Assembly (NCBI RefSeq): GCF_024809855.1 | Contig: NZ_JANUEM010000003.1 | Span: 310,001 to 374,000 of the forward strand | Direction of reading: 5' to 3' | Length of the DNA stretch: 64,000 bases | From: Rheinheimera pacifica | GTDB taxonomy: Bacteria; Pseudomonadota; Gammaproteobacteria; Enterobacterales; Alteromonadaceae | In this document: piece by piece, positions 45,836-54,696 of the stretch | How the letters are laid out: each line of letters begins with the position of its first letter | Numbering within the stretch: the stretch's first letter is position 1 | The notes under the pieces: generated by a model | Database searches by the model: none | Told to the model about the DNA's origin: nothing | The model's input: the letters and a program-made list of their open reading frames with translations, nothing else | Position numbers and translations under genes: made by a program

Positions 45836-47470
45836 ATGACAGAGTCAAAAACAGATTTAGAGCAGCAGTTGGCACAGTTGCGCCATACCTATGTGATGCG
45901 GCTGGTGCAAGAGTTGCCATTGTTACAGCAAGAGGCAATGTTGCTGTATCAGCTGTCTGATGTGGCCTGGCGTGCTCAGGTTCAGGATTTGTCTGTCAAA
46001 CTGCATAGTCTTGCAGGCTCTGCCGGCACTTTTGGTTTACCTGAGCTTGGCGAGCAGGCGCGGCAGTTTGAGCAACAGCTAAAGCCCTGGCTGGTGCCCG
46101 GCGCAGCCGTTACCGCGGCAGAACAAAAGCGCCTGATTGATGATATACAACAGCTTAAGTTACCAACGGCAATAGCCGGCTACCCTGCAGTACCGGCAAC
46201 GGCAGAGGTGGCAGCCGTACAGCGGGGCGGTGTTTATCTGTTATCTGATGAGCCTGCTTTAACAGAGCAAATCAGCACTATGCTGGATATTTTTGGCTAT
46301 AGTTACCGCCACTTCAGCAGTTTAGACACCTTAGCGCAGGCGATTGCCAATACCCCTCCTGAAGTATTAATTATTGATCTGGATATGCACCAGAACCCCG
46401 GGCAATGTATGCAACGCATAGCCGGGTTACAGGCAAAGCAAAGCTCAGCCATTCCTGCACTGCTGCTAAGCCACCAGAATGACTTTGGCAGCTATTTAAA
46501 CGCTATACGGGCGGGTGCTATCGGCTATTTTGTAAAACCATTGAATATCACTGAACTGGAAGCCCGTTTGCGGCAACAGCTATCGCGCAATGAGCGTGAA
46601 CCATTCAGGGTTATGCTGGTAGATGACGACCAACTGCTGGCAGAACACTATGCGTTGGTATTACGCCAGGGTGGCTTACTGGTAGAGGTGTTGTCAGAGC
46701 CAGCGCTGATTTTTGAATCTCTGAAGCAGTTTCATCCGGATGTTATTTTGTTGGACGTCAATATGCCGTTATGCTCTGGCCCCGAATTGGCACAGTTGGT
46801 GCGGTTGCAGCAAGCCTGGCTGGGCGTGCCGATTATTTATTTATCGTCTGAAACCGACGGCGAGCAGCAATTGGCTGCACTGATTAAAGCGGGCGATGAT
46901 TTTATTACCAAACCTATTACCGATACAGCCTTGCTGGTGGCGGTATTTGCCCGTGCACAACGGGCCAGACAACTGGCTGATATTATGACGCGCGACAGCC
47001 TTACCGGCCTGTTGCAGCATGCCCATATTAAAGAGCGGTTGGCTCTGGAAATGTTACGGGCAGTGCGCAGCAGCCAGCCTGTCAGCGTGGTAATGCTGGA
47101 TATCGATCACTTTAAAAAGGTTAACGATAACTACGGCCATTTAATTGGTGATCAGGTTATAGCCAATTTAGCTAACCTGTTAAAACAGCAATTACGTAAA
47201 ACCGATCTGGTTGGGCGTTATGGCGGTGAAGAATTTTTACTGGTGCTGCCTGATTGCAGTGTTGAGCGGGCTTTTACCGTAGTAGAGCAGGTGCGGGAGT
47301 TGTTTGCCGCTTTACCTTTTACCGCAGCTGATCAGCGGTTTTTCTGTAGTTTCAGCGCAGGCATCAGTGCTGCCACACTGGGGCATGCCGATTTAGTGAT
47401 CGACAAAGCCGATCAGGCGTTATACCGCGCCAAAAGTTCGGGCCGTAACTGCACCATTCTGTCTGGCTGA
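45836..47470 (+). CDS. Diguanylate cyclase with Hpt and two receiver domains
   Basis: 544 aa. Hpt (about 1-110): HSLAGSAGTFGL with phospho-His57. REC1 (about 130-245): VYLLSDEP, Asp in IIDLDM, Lys in YFVKPL. REC2 (about 255-370): VMLVDDDQ, Asp in LLDVNMP, Lys in FITKPI. GGDEF (about 385-544): GGEEF at 463-467, preceded by RKTD five residues earlier, an intact inhibitory I-site. It makes c-di-GMP under phosphorelay control. The divergent GAF kinase is the obvious partner. Confidence 0.94.
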   Translation: MTESKTDLEQQLAQLRHTYVMRLVQELPLLQQEAMLLYQLSDVAWRAQVQDLSVKLHSLAGSAGTFGLPELGEQARQFEQQLKPWLVPGAAVTAAEQKRLIDDIQQLKLPTAIAGYPAVPATAEVAAVQRGGVYLLSDEPALTEQISTMLDIFGYSYRHFSSLDTLAQAIANTPPEVLIIDLDMHQNPGQCMQRIAGLQAKQSSAIPALLLSHQNDFGSYLNAIRAGAIGYFVKPLNITELEARLRQQLSRNEREPFRVMLVDDDQLLAEHYALVLRQGGLLVEVLSEPALIFESLKQFHPDVILLDVNMPLCSGPELAQLVRLQQAWLGVPIIYLSSETDGEQQLAALIKAGDDFITKPITDTALLVAVFARAQRARQLADIMTRDSLTGLLQHAHIKERLALEMLRAVRSSQPVSVVMLDIDHFKKVNDNYGHLIGDQVIANLANLLKQQLRKTDLVGRYGGEEFLLVLPDCSVERAFTVVEQVRELFAALPFTAADQRFFCSFSAGISAATLGHADLVIDKADQALYRAKSSGRNCTILSG

Positions 47471-47571
47471 CGTGGCATATTTAAGCCTTATTAATCTGAC
47501 ACTTCCTCTGTACTGGCAAGTATTTCGGCGCGCCATTATACTGCGTTTTTTTATTACAACCGGAGAACACA

Positions 47572-48072
47572 ATGCAGCTGTTTTTGGTGTATATAGGCGG
47601 CACAGCGCCGGGTGCCAATATTGAACTACATGATGTACGCTTTGTAGCCGCAAAGCGGATCGAAGACACCTACAACCTGTTATGCCAGCAGTGGTTTGGC
47701 ACCGTAAAGGGCCTGCATATTGATAGCTACATGCAGATTAACCATATCGACGGTTACAGTGTCAGCCTGCACAACGAGCCGCAACACAGCAGCAATAAAC
47801 TGTACTTTGTTAACTTTGGTGGTTATTACCCGGATAAAATCGCTGAACAGCATGACTTTATGCTTTGCGTTGCAGCTTCAGCTGCAGAAGCTAAGGCGAA
47901 AGCAAAACAACAACTGTTAACCGATGCCGACAGCCAGCACAAAGATGATTTGCTGCAACTGGACGACTGCTTTGCTCTGGAACAACTACAGGGGTTATAT
48001 ATTCACCTGCACAGTAGCGGGCAAAGCCAGCCTATGCGGCCCGATTGGTCTGGTTATCAGGTTATTGGCTAA
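47572..48072 (+). CDS. DUF1543 protein
   Basis: 166 aa. MQLFLVYIGGTAPGANIELHDVRFVAAKRIEDTY and LYFVNFGGYYPDKIAEQHDFMLCVA form the two half-repeats of DUF1543, each starting with a strand and a Gly-Gly turn. The function is unknown. The gene has its own promoter region and overlaps the convergent membrane protein gene by 11 bp at the 3' ends. Confidence 0.82.
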   Translation: MQLFLVYIGGTAPGANIELHDVRFVAAKRIEDTYNLLCQQWFGTVKGLHIDSYMQINHIDGYSVSLHNEPQHSSNKLYFVNFGGYYPDKIAEQHDFMLCVAASAAEAKAKAKQQLLTDADSQHKDDLLQLDDCFALEQLQGLYIHLHSSGQSQPMRPDWSGYQVIG

Positions 48073-49069
48073 CAGCTAAGTAAGGCGAGGGCAGTTGCTG
48101 CCCCCACATGCGTTGCCATAACCACGGCAACGCCGTTGCCATATCACGGCGCATCGGCAACTGTTGTACGGGCAGGTTATTTTCCGGGTCTACCACAAAT
48201 TCAAAAGCATAGCTGCCTTCCTGCCCCATACGTAAATCGGTTAGCAGCAGCGTATCACCTTGTTGCTGCACAGTATAAAAGCCACGGCTGAACCAGTGTA
48301 ATTGCTGCACCGGTTTAAGCCTGGCATATTGCTGCTTAAGCGAGTGGTCCCGCATAATATGCGTAAAGCTAATCTCGGTAGTGCTATCGAACAATGAATA
48401 AAATCCCTCTGCGTATCCCTGCTCTGTTATAACCACAATACGCCACAGCACTGTTGTCAGCGGCGCTGGTGTCACCAGCATTTGCTGGTAATCCAGTTGC
48501 TGTTGATGCAGGCTGTTTTGCGCAACATTACTGACATGCTGCTGTGCCAGCACTGACCACAGCATATAAGCACTGGAAACTACCAGCCCCCCGGCATTTA
48601 CTATCAAGCCACGCGGTTTACTTAGCAGGTAATAGCCCAGCCCCAGCAACAATGGCAGGGTATACAGGGGATCAATAATAAAGATGCTGCCGACAGCAAA
48701 AGGGGTATTGGTAAAAGGTAAACCAAATTGGGTGCCGTATACCGTCATGGCATCTATGGCAGTGTGGGTTAGCAGAATAAGCCAGGTTGCCAGTAGCCAG
48801 CGCCAGTAATGTTGTCGTTGCTGGCATACCATTGCCGCCATCCATGCCAGCAGTGGTGATACTAATGTCTGGTATAAAACCGCATGGCTTTCCGTGCGGT
48901 GCAACACCATATTGCTAACGGCATCGCCATAATCAATTACCACATCTAAATCAGGCAAAGTACCCAGCACCGCACCGGTAAGCACGGTTTTTAGCCGTGA
49001 GCCCGGCGTTTTACCCATTACCGTGGCAGCAACAGCAGCGCCTAATGCAAGTTGTGTTAAAGAATCCAT
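48062..49069 (-). CDS. YdjM-type inner membrane metal-dependent hydrolase
   Basis: 335 aa. MDSLTQLALGAAVAATV and TGAVLGTLPDLDVVIDYGD carry the Asp cluster, and HRTESHAVLYQ the conserved His residues, of the YdjM (DUF457) family. THTAIDAMTVYGTQ adds another His/Asp pair. Four to five membrane segments occupy the first 190 residues, and a soluble C-terminal domain of about 140 residues follows. Enzymatic activity in this family is predicted, not proven. Confidence 0.85.
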   Translation of the reverse strand: MDSLTQLALGAAVAATVMGKTPGSRLKTVLTGAVLGTLPDLDVVIDYGDAVSNMVLHRTESHAVLYQTLVSPLLAWMAAMVCQQRQHYWRWLLATWLILLTHTAIDAMTVYGTQFGLPFTNTPFAVGSIFIIDPLYTLPLLLGLGYYLLSKPRGLIVNAGGLVVSSAYMLWSVLAQQHVSNVAQNSLHQQQLDYQQMLVTPAPLTTVLWRIVVITEQGYAEGFYSLFDSTTEISFTHIMRDHSLKQQYARLKPVQQLHWFSRGFYTVQQQGDTLLLTDLRMGQEGSYAFEFVVDPENNLPVQQLPMRRDMATALPWLWQRMWGQQLPSPYLAVSQ

Positions 49070-49119
49070 ACTACTGTCTGGTACCCGTGCGCAGAATTAA
49101 GCCGGTATTTTAGCAGATG

Positions 49120-49947
49120 TCAACGATATGCCAACTGCGGCCGGGTAGCGTGAAAATACTCACTGCTTTGCTCAAACAGCTGCTCATCAAGGGCATTACG
49201 TAACTTAAGGTAGTCTGATTTCAGCGTTGCTCTGGTGGTGCGCATATCCAGATAGTAAGGCGCACGCTTGCCGTTAAAGTCTATCGCTTCGGCAATCTGC
49301 ACAAAATGAATACCTACTCTTTTAAGTATTCTGGCCAGCGAGGGTTCAATCATCACGTAGGCGTGGTAACGATCGTCCCGGACACACATCAGGGTTGCCA
49401 GCAAATACAGAGCGACGGATACCAGTTTGCGGCATTGGCCCTGTAAGCTGGTTAACGCGGAATAGTCGTCTGTTGCTTCAATAATCTGGCTGTGACGAAT
49501 ATCTCTGGGCACCGCAAGGCGCGATATTTCGCAGATATTACGGCGGGGGAAGTTTGCCGGTGCCAGTGCCGTATTGGTAAAACTATTAGCAAAATAGCAC
49601 TCCACCGGTAGTAATTGCTCTGGTGCTGCTGATGTGATCAGGCGCACAGTGCCAGCCAGCGTATCTGAATCAGTGTGCTTAATTGCACAGTGGATCGCCC
49701 GGTGATCAAACTGATCATACTCCAGTTTATTTGGCCTTGGCGGTTCGTAGCGTAGTTCTTCACAATACACTTTATGACGTAAGCGAAATGTTTCATTGCG
49801 GTGTTCTTGCACACTGGCCAGCCGCGCCTGATAAAAGTCGGGAAAATGCAACAAAGGGTTGTACAAAGAGGTGCAGTTAAAAGGTGCTGCTAATGTGTTT
49901 GCTGATGGTGAAAAAGCAGTATCTGCAACTGCTGCCAGAGAACTCAT
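49120..49947 (-). CDS. PEP-CTERM/exosortase-associated acyltransferase (autoinducer-synthase-like GNAT)
   Basis: 275 aa. ETFRLRHKVYCEELRYEP, KLEYDQFDHRAIHCAIKH, TLAGTVRLITS and ICEISRLAVPRD fit the family of N-acyl amino acid/homoserine-lactone-synthase-like enzymes linked to exosortase systems. The YHAYVMIEPSLARILKRVGIHFVQIAEAIDFNGKRAPY segment is also typical. No exosortase or PEP-CTERM protein is in this window, so its system lies elsewhere or it acts alone. A 314-bp AT-rich region separates it from the next gene. Confidence 0.82.
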   Translation of the reverse strand: MSSLAAVADTAFSPSANTLAAPFNCTSLYNPLLHFPDFYQARLASVQEHRNETFRLRHKVYCEELRYEPPRPNKLEYDQFDHRAIHCAIKHTDSDTLAGTVRLITSAAPEQLLPVECYFANSFTNTALAPANFPRRNICEISRLAVPRDIRHSQIIEATDDYSALTSLQGQCRKLVSVALYLLATLMCVRDDRYHAYVMIEPSLARILKRVGIHFVQIAEAIDFNGKRAPYYLDMRTTRATLKSDYLKLRNALDEQLFEQSSEYFHATRPQLAYR

Positions 49948-50261
49948 AATGATGCCCCAAAAGTCATTGTCTGCGCATTATCTGATTTTATAGTTGTCTT
50001 AATTGCGCGTGAAATTAGCTTTCCGTGCGGTGTAAATGCTGACAATTCCATTGCAGGGCGCTAAGGCCGGAATTACTATGCAGTTGATTCGGGTTTGCGT
50101 CAAATGCCAGATTGGTACTTTTATAAAGTAAATCAGCCAATTGAAACTAAGATTATGATTTAACGAAAGTAAAAAAATATTGTTATTTAACTAATGTTAT
50201 TAAGTGTAATTCAGCCTGAGTTCATCTTAAATATACTCTAACAGTCTGAAGTATATGACTA
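49948..50261. other. AT-rich intergenic region
   Basis: 314 bp without a plausible gene. It contains the 5' region of the acyltransferase gene, including inverted arms AATTCC/GGAATT 20 bases apart (about 50044-50076), and a very AT-rich stretch (50130-50250). The 3' end of the MarR-type gene follows. No terminator hairpin with a T-run is visible. Confidence 0.6.
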
Positions 50262-50711
50262 TTAGCCAGCAGAGCAGCGTTCAAGTTGTTGAATATCCGA
50301 CTGAACCTGCCGTGCCAATGCCCTTAGCTGCACTAATCTGTCATCTGGTAGTGATATCTGGCAGCGCAGCGCAGGCATCACGCCCGCTACAGCCGTTTCC
50401 AGCGTTTTGCCGCTGCTGGTTAGCACCACATGCTTTACCCGTTCATCCACTGCAGAGGGTATTCGTTTCAGCCAGCCTTTTTGTTCAAGCTTTTTTACCA
50501 GCGGTGTTAAGGTGCCTGAATCAAACAGCGTTTTGCTACCCAGTTCACCCAGGCTGATATTGTCCTGCTGCCATAATGCCAGCATTACCACATACTGTGG
50601 GTAGGTTAGATCAAAGGGCTGTAATAATGGCCGGTACAACCGCACCACAGCATTAGAGGCACTATAAAGCGCAAAGCACAGTTGCTGTTCCAGTGGTAAA
50701 GTTTTATTCAT
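50262..50711 (-). CDS. ohrR: MarR-family organic hydroperoxide repressor OhrR
   Basis: 149 aa from ATG 50711; a longer frame upstream lacks support. The peroxide-sensing cysteine is Cys12 in LEQQLCFALYSASNAVVRLYRPLL, the OhrR signature. Winged helix: LDLTYPQYVVMLALWQ (as FDLTYPQYV), ISLGELGSKTLFDSGTLTPLVKKLEQKGWL and the wing DERVKHVVLT. It is divergent from ohr, so it likely represses both genes from the shared region. Confidence 0.93.
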   Translation of the reverse strand: MNKTLPLEQQLCFALYSASNAVVRLYRPLLQPFDLTYPQYVVMLALWQQDNISLGELGSKTLFDSGTLTPLVKKLEQKGWLKRIPSAVDERVKHVVLTSSGKTLETAVAGVMPALRCQISLPDDRLVQLRALARQVQSDIQQLERCSAG

Positions 50712-50802
50712 TTGCGTTAATCCGGCAATTTTAGCCAAGTGTAGCAAACTTAGCTGCCAGCCTTATAGCTCTGGTAGTTATATTTCAGGCAAAAAAGTTA
50801 TA

Positions 50803-50822
50803 TGCAAATATATTGCATGCAA
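50803..50822. promoter_or_regulatory. Candidate OhrR operator
   Basis: TGCAA-ATATA-TTGCA runs into the perfect palindrome TTGCATGCAA, giving three phased TGCAA/TTGCA half-sites in 20 bp, midway in the ohrR-ohr divergent region. Assignment rests on symmetry and position. Confidence 0.5.
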
Positions 50823-50886
50823 GATTAATTAATTCTATTATGCAGATGTTCGCTAACGGCAACTAACCTTAACTGAGGAAATAACG

Positions 50887-51303
50887 ATGGATATTCTTTA
50901 TAAAGCAGTAGTAACGTCAACCGGCGGCCGTGATGGCGCAGCTAAATCAAGCGATGGTTTATTAGAAGTTAAACTGGCCGCACCAAAAGAATTAGGCGGT
51001 GGTGGCGGGGCAACCAACCCAGAGCAGTTGTTTGCTGCCGGTTATTCAGCCTGCTTTATTGGTGCAATGAAGTTTGTTGCAGGCCAAAGTAAACAAGCGC
51101 TGCCAGCTGATCTTAGCCTGCGTGCTGAAGTTGGTATTGGTAAAATTGAAGGTGGTTTTGGCCTGGATGTTGATTTGTTCATCAGCCTGCCGGGTATGGA
51201 CAAAGCAGCAGCGCAGCAACTGGTAGAAAAAGCGCACCATGTTTGCCCTTATTCAAATGCCACCCGTGGTAATGTCGACGTGCGTTTACACGTTAGCGTA
51301 TAA
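50887..51303 (+). CDS. ohr: Organic hydroperoxide reductase Ohr
   Basis: 138 aa OsmC/Ohr-family thiol peroxidase that reduces organic and fatty-acid hydroperoxides. The reactive cysteine lies in FAAGYSACFIGAM and the resolving one in HHVCPYSNATRGN. The start MDILYKAVVTSTGGRDG is characteristic. GAGGAAA precedes the ATG. A strong hairpin terminator lies 16 bases after the stop. Confidence 0.97.
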   Translation: MDILYKAVVTSTGGRDGAAKSSDGLLEVKLAAPKELGGGGGATNPEQLFAAGYSACFIGAMKFVAGQSKQALPADLSLRAEVGIGKIEGGFGLDVDLFISLPGMDKAAAQQLVEKAHHVCPYSNATRGNVDVRLHVSV

Positions 51304-51319
51304 CCGCATTGGTGCCACT

Positions 51320-51345
51320 AAAGCCGGTTTTTGCCGGCTTTTTGC
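51320..51345. terminator. Bidirectional terminator
   Basis: AAAGCCGG - TTTTTG - CCGGCTTT followed by TT, between convergent ohr and the RND exporter gene. Confidence 0.88.
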
Positions 51346-51346
51346 A

Positions 51347-53773
51347 TTATGCAACGTTAGTTGCAGGCTTAACAAAGCGGTTAAGCAGGGCTGGCAATAT
51401 GGTTAAATCGGCTGCCAGTGCCATTACCATGGCTGCTGCGGTCAGCAAGCCAAAATACACACTGGGTAAAAAGCTGGAAAAACCAAACACAGCAAAACCT
51501 GCGGCAATAACGACAGAGGTAAATAACATTGCCATACCGGTATGGGCAAAAGCGCTTTTAAGCGCAGTATCGGCCGGGGTCTGTAAATAGCTGTGCACGA
51601 AGTGAATGGTGTCGTCAATTGCGATACCCATCGCAATAGCGGCGATGGTAATGGTCATAATGTCCAGTGGAATACCCAGCCAGCCAATCAACCCTAAAAT
51701 ACCCAGCGTGGTGCATACATTAGGCACCAGGGCTATCAGCGCAATTTTTAATGAGCGGAAGATCAGCAGCAAAATAATTGCCATGCCAAGGTACACCAGG
51801 CCTAAGGTCATAATTTGCGAATCAAACAACCGCGATAAAATATCCTGATACAACACAAACAGGTTGGTAAGGCTGTAATCTTCAGCTTTAAGGCCCACCG
51901 ATTGTAAATCCTGATTCAGCTGTTGCATCAGCAGCTCGCGGTTAAGCCCTTCTGTGGTGTCCTGAATGCGGGTGGCAATGCGCACCTGCAGCGGATCTTC
52001 AGTTAAATAAGCCCCCACCAGCTGGTTAACGACTTTTTGATCCAGCAACAGGTAAATCGAATTTAATTCATATTCTGTCAGTGGCTTGCCATCATTAAGC
52101 TGGGTAGCCAGGGTGGTAAAGTTAACCAGCGAGGTTACATTGCCGGTGGCGGCAAATTCTGCCACCACGGCATGGGCCAGATGCAACTGATTAAACTGCT
52201 CAGCACTTAGCAGCAAATCCGGTTTGGTTTTTGCCGGGTCAAGGGTAATAACAATATCCAGCGGCGTAGAGCCACCAAATTCCTGATCAATAAACTTAAG
52301 CTCCTGATACACCTGGGTGTCGGTGGCAAAATAGTTAATAAAGCTGTTTTCTACATTCAGCCGCATAATACCGGGTAACAGCAGCGCAAACAGTAGCAGG
52401 CAGGCAAAAACCGTGCGTAAAGGTACCCGCGCCACCACACGGCGGATAGCCTGCAAGCTGATGCTGAGTATGGCGTAGTCGGCGTTTTCCGGTTTGCTTT
52501 TCAGCAGGCTAAGCAGGGCAGGAAACAGCAGCAAGCTAACACTCATGGTGATCAGCATTGCAATTAACATCATAAAACCAAAATCAACCACCGGCTGAAT
52601 ACCGCTGAAGATTAACGAGCCAAAACCGACAGAGGTAGTGATTGTGGCATAAAAGCACGGCGCCAGTTTTTGCTGTAATGTGGTTATTACACGCTGCTGT
52701 TGGCTGGCCGAGGTGTCGTTACGGGCGATCTCGCGGTAAGCGCCGATAAGGTGGATCATCACTGCCAGCGTTAAAATAAGCTGTAGCGCAATAAAATTGG
52801 CTGAAATAACGGTGGCACGTATGTCCAGCAAGGCAAACAGGCCAAGGGTAAGCCAAACACTTACAGCACAGGCTAATAGCGGAAACACCACCCAGCGCAC
52901 GCTGCGGTAAAGCACCAGCAACAACAGGGCGATAATGCCGGCAATGGCGCTGCCAAATACCGTGAGATCACTGGTGATAATGTCCACCAGATGTTGCGCC
53001 ACGACATAACCTCCACCGGTAAAGGTTTGGGCGCGTTGCTGTACCTGTTGGTTAATTTGTTCTATCTGCGCAATTTCCTGCTGGCGCTGTTTAACCAGGG
53101 CCTGACGTAGCGGATCTGCCTGCTCCTGCAATTCGGTCAGTGCGGTTTGTTCTTCTGCACTAAGTTCGCGTTGCAGCGTGTGGCGCTCAATCGCCAGCAT
53201 CTCGCTTTCCAGCGCGGTTAACTGCGCATCGGGTTTAAATACTATCTGAATGGCCGCCGCGGTTTGGGCAGTATTGAGCAGCAAGTCGGTAAAAATAGGG
53301 TGGTCGCTGAGCAGTTGCTGCATTTGTGCCGGTGAATATTGCTGTTTCTGCCAGGTAAGTGCTGATACATCAACGTCTGTAGTTAATGCTGCTGCATCGG
53401 CAATCAGCGGTACGTTAAGCATAGAGGTAACATTTTGCACCCGCTCCAGCTTGCTGTATTGCGTGCTCAGCGCAGTTAAGTCGGCAAAGGTTGTGTTGCT
53501 AAACAATTCGCCGTTGCGTGGTTTGTAAGCCACCAGAATAAACTCATCCGGTGAAAAACGCTGATTCGCCTGCTGGGTTTTAATATACAGAGCGTTATTT
53601 TTTACCAGCAGGGTGTCAGCCGAGGCGTCGATACGAAACTGCTGTACAAAAAATGCTGCGGCAGCAATTAAAAAGATAAATAGCAGCAATATAACAAAGC
53701 GTGCCTGCACAATACGCTGTGCCAGCCACAAGCTGAAGCCGGTATTATTCTGGCTGGTTGCTGAAGGCGTCAT
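51347..53773 (-). CDS. RND-superfamily exporter (MMPL/patched-like)
   Basis: 808 aa with about 12 membrane helices in the 1+5, 1+5 layout: one N-terminal helix, a large periplasmic domain with a coiled-coil-like Glu/Gln-rich stretch (about 165-245), helices with GSAIAGIIALLLLVLYRS, a second periplasmic loop, then AIAMGIAIDDTIHFVHSY, the conserved charged TM4-type motif. This is the form of predicted RND exporters linked to lipid or hopanoid traffic, not the AcrB type. It overlaps the mlaA gene by 29 bp, suggesting a shared job in lipid transport. Confidence 0.88.
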   Translation of the reverse strand: MTPSATSQNNTGFSLWLAQRIVQARFVILLLFIFLIAAAAFFVQQFRIDASADTLLVKNNALYIKTQQANQRFSPDEFILVAYKPRNGELFSNTTFADLTALSTQYSKLERVQNVTSMLNVPLIADAAALTTDVDVSALTWQKQQYSPAQMQQLLSDHPIFTDLLLNTAQTAAAIQIVFKPDAQLTALESEMLAIERHTLQRELSAEEQTALTELQEQADPLRQALVKQRQQEIAQIEQINQQVQQRAQTFTGGGYVVAQHLVDIITSDLTVFGSAIAGIIALLLLVLYRSVRWVVFPLLACAVSVWLTLGLFALLDIRATVISANFIALQLILTLAVMIHLIGAYREIARNDTSASQQQRVITTLQQKLAPCFYATITTSVGFGSLIFSGIQPVVDFGFMMLIAMLITMSVSLLLFPALLSLLKSKPENADYAILSISLQAIRRVVARVPLRTVFACLLLFALLLPGIMRLNVENSFINYFATDTQVYQELKFIDQEFGGSTPLDIVITLDPAKTKPDLLLSAEQFNQLHLAHAVVAEFAATGNVTSLVNFTTLATQLNDGKPLTEYELNSIYLLLDQKVVNQLVGAYLTEDPLQVRIATRIQDTTEGLNRELLMQQLNQDLQSVGLKAEDYSLTNLFVLYQDILSRLFDSQIMTLGLVYLGMAIILLLIFRSLKIALIALVPNVCTTLGILGLIGWLGIPLDIMTITIAAIAMGIAIDDTIHFVHSYLQTPADTALKSAFAHTGMAMLFTSVVIAAGFAVFGFSSFLPSVYFGLLTAAAMVMALAADLTILPALLNRFVKPATNVA

Positions 53774-54647
53774 CGCGCTTTACTCCCTGTAAAAACTGGT
53801 TACGAAAATACAGGTAAGGGTCTTCAGCCTGTTGATAGAGCTTTTCATATACTCTGGCGCGATCAGAAAAAGTATCAACGGCGTCAACACCCTGCAGGTA
53901 ATAAGTGTCAGGCGGTGAGGTTATTTGCCGTAGCGGATCAAGCAGCACACCACTTACCACCGAGGTTGAACCCCGCACATTGTTCTGCCCCAGTATGGGC
54001 AGTACCAGATAGGGGCCGGGGCTAACATTATAACCGGCCAGCGTATCAGCCAGTGATTGCTTTGCCGGTGGCAAATCAAACCAGGCGGTGGCGGGGTCGA
54101 ACAAGCCAAGAATTCCCACGGTACTGTTAATTAAAAAACGGCCAAGATTAGTGCCTGCATCTTTTACTTCACCGGCGGCAAGGTTATTCAGCAGGCTCAG
54201 TGGCTCGCGGATATTACTAAAAGCATTGCCTATTTTGCTGCGTACTACATCCGGTAATACATATTCGTAGCCTTTAACCAGCGGGATCAGCGCATAAGAG
54301 TAAGCGACATGGTTAAAACCAAACATAGCGCGGTTCCAGCCTTCCAGCGGATCATTGTATTGCTCTGCCGCTTCATCTTCCGGCGTTGCGGGGTCATCAC
54401 GGCTGGCCATATCCACCACTGTAGGCTGAATTTCAATATTGCCCTGTGAGGTTTTAATGGTGGTGGTTTTACCGCTGCTAAGCTGTTCTGTTGCGGCTAT
54501 GGGTTCTGCGGTGGCTTCTGGTTCTGCCGCCGACGCTGTGCTTTGTTGGGCTGAGTCGGCCGTTGCAGTATCAGGCGGCACCGGCTTACTGGCACAACCG
54601 CCAAGAGCAAACAGAAAAAAGGCGGTAATAACGGTGGCTGTTTTCAT
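53745..54647 (-). CDS. mlaA: Outer membrane lipoprotein MlaA (VacJ)
   Basis: 300 aa. Lipobox ALGGC with Cys18. A low-complexity Ala/Glu/Thr linker of about 70 residues is followed by the MlaA domain: DPLEGWNRAMFGFNHVAYSYALIPLVKGYEYVLP, NIREPLSLLNNLAAGEV and GPYLVLPILGQNNVRGS. MlaA extracts misplaced phospholipids from the outer leaflet. The rest of the Mla system is not nearby. The gene instead overlaps an RND exporter, an arrangement seen in other proteobacteria. Confidence 0.95.
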   Translation of the reverse strand: MKTATVITAFFLFALGGCASKPVPPDTATADSAQQSTASAAEPEATAEPIAATEQLSSGKTTTIKTSQGNIEIQPTVVDMASRDDPATPEDEAAEQYNDPLEGWNRAMFGFNHVAYSYALIPLVKGYEYVLPDVVRSKIGNAFSNIREPLSLLNNLAAGEVKDAGTNLGRFLINSTVGILGLFDPATAWFDLPPAKQSLADTLAGYNVSPGPYLVLPILGQNNVRGSTSVVSGVLLDPLRQITSPPDTYYLQGVDAVDTFSDRARVYEKLYQQAEDPYLYFRNQFLQGVKRDDAFSNQPE

Positions 54648-54696
54648 GCAATTCTCCGGTCAATACTCTGGTACCTAATGTAGCCAGCAGTTTATT

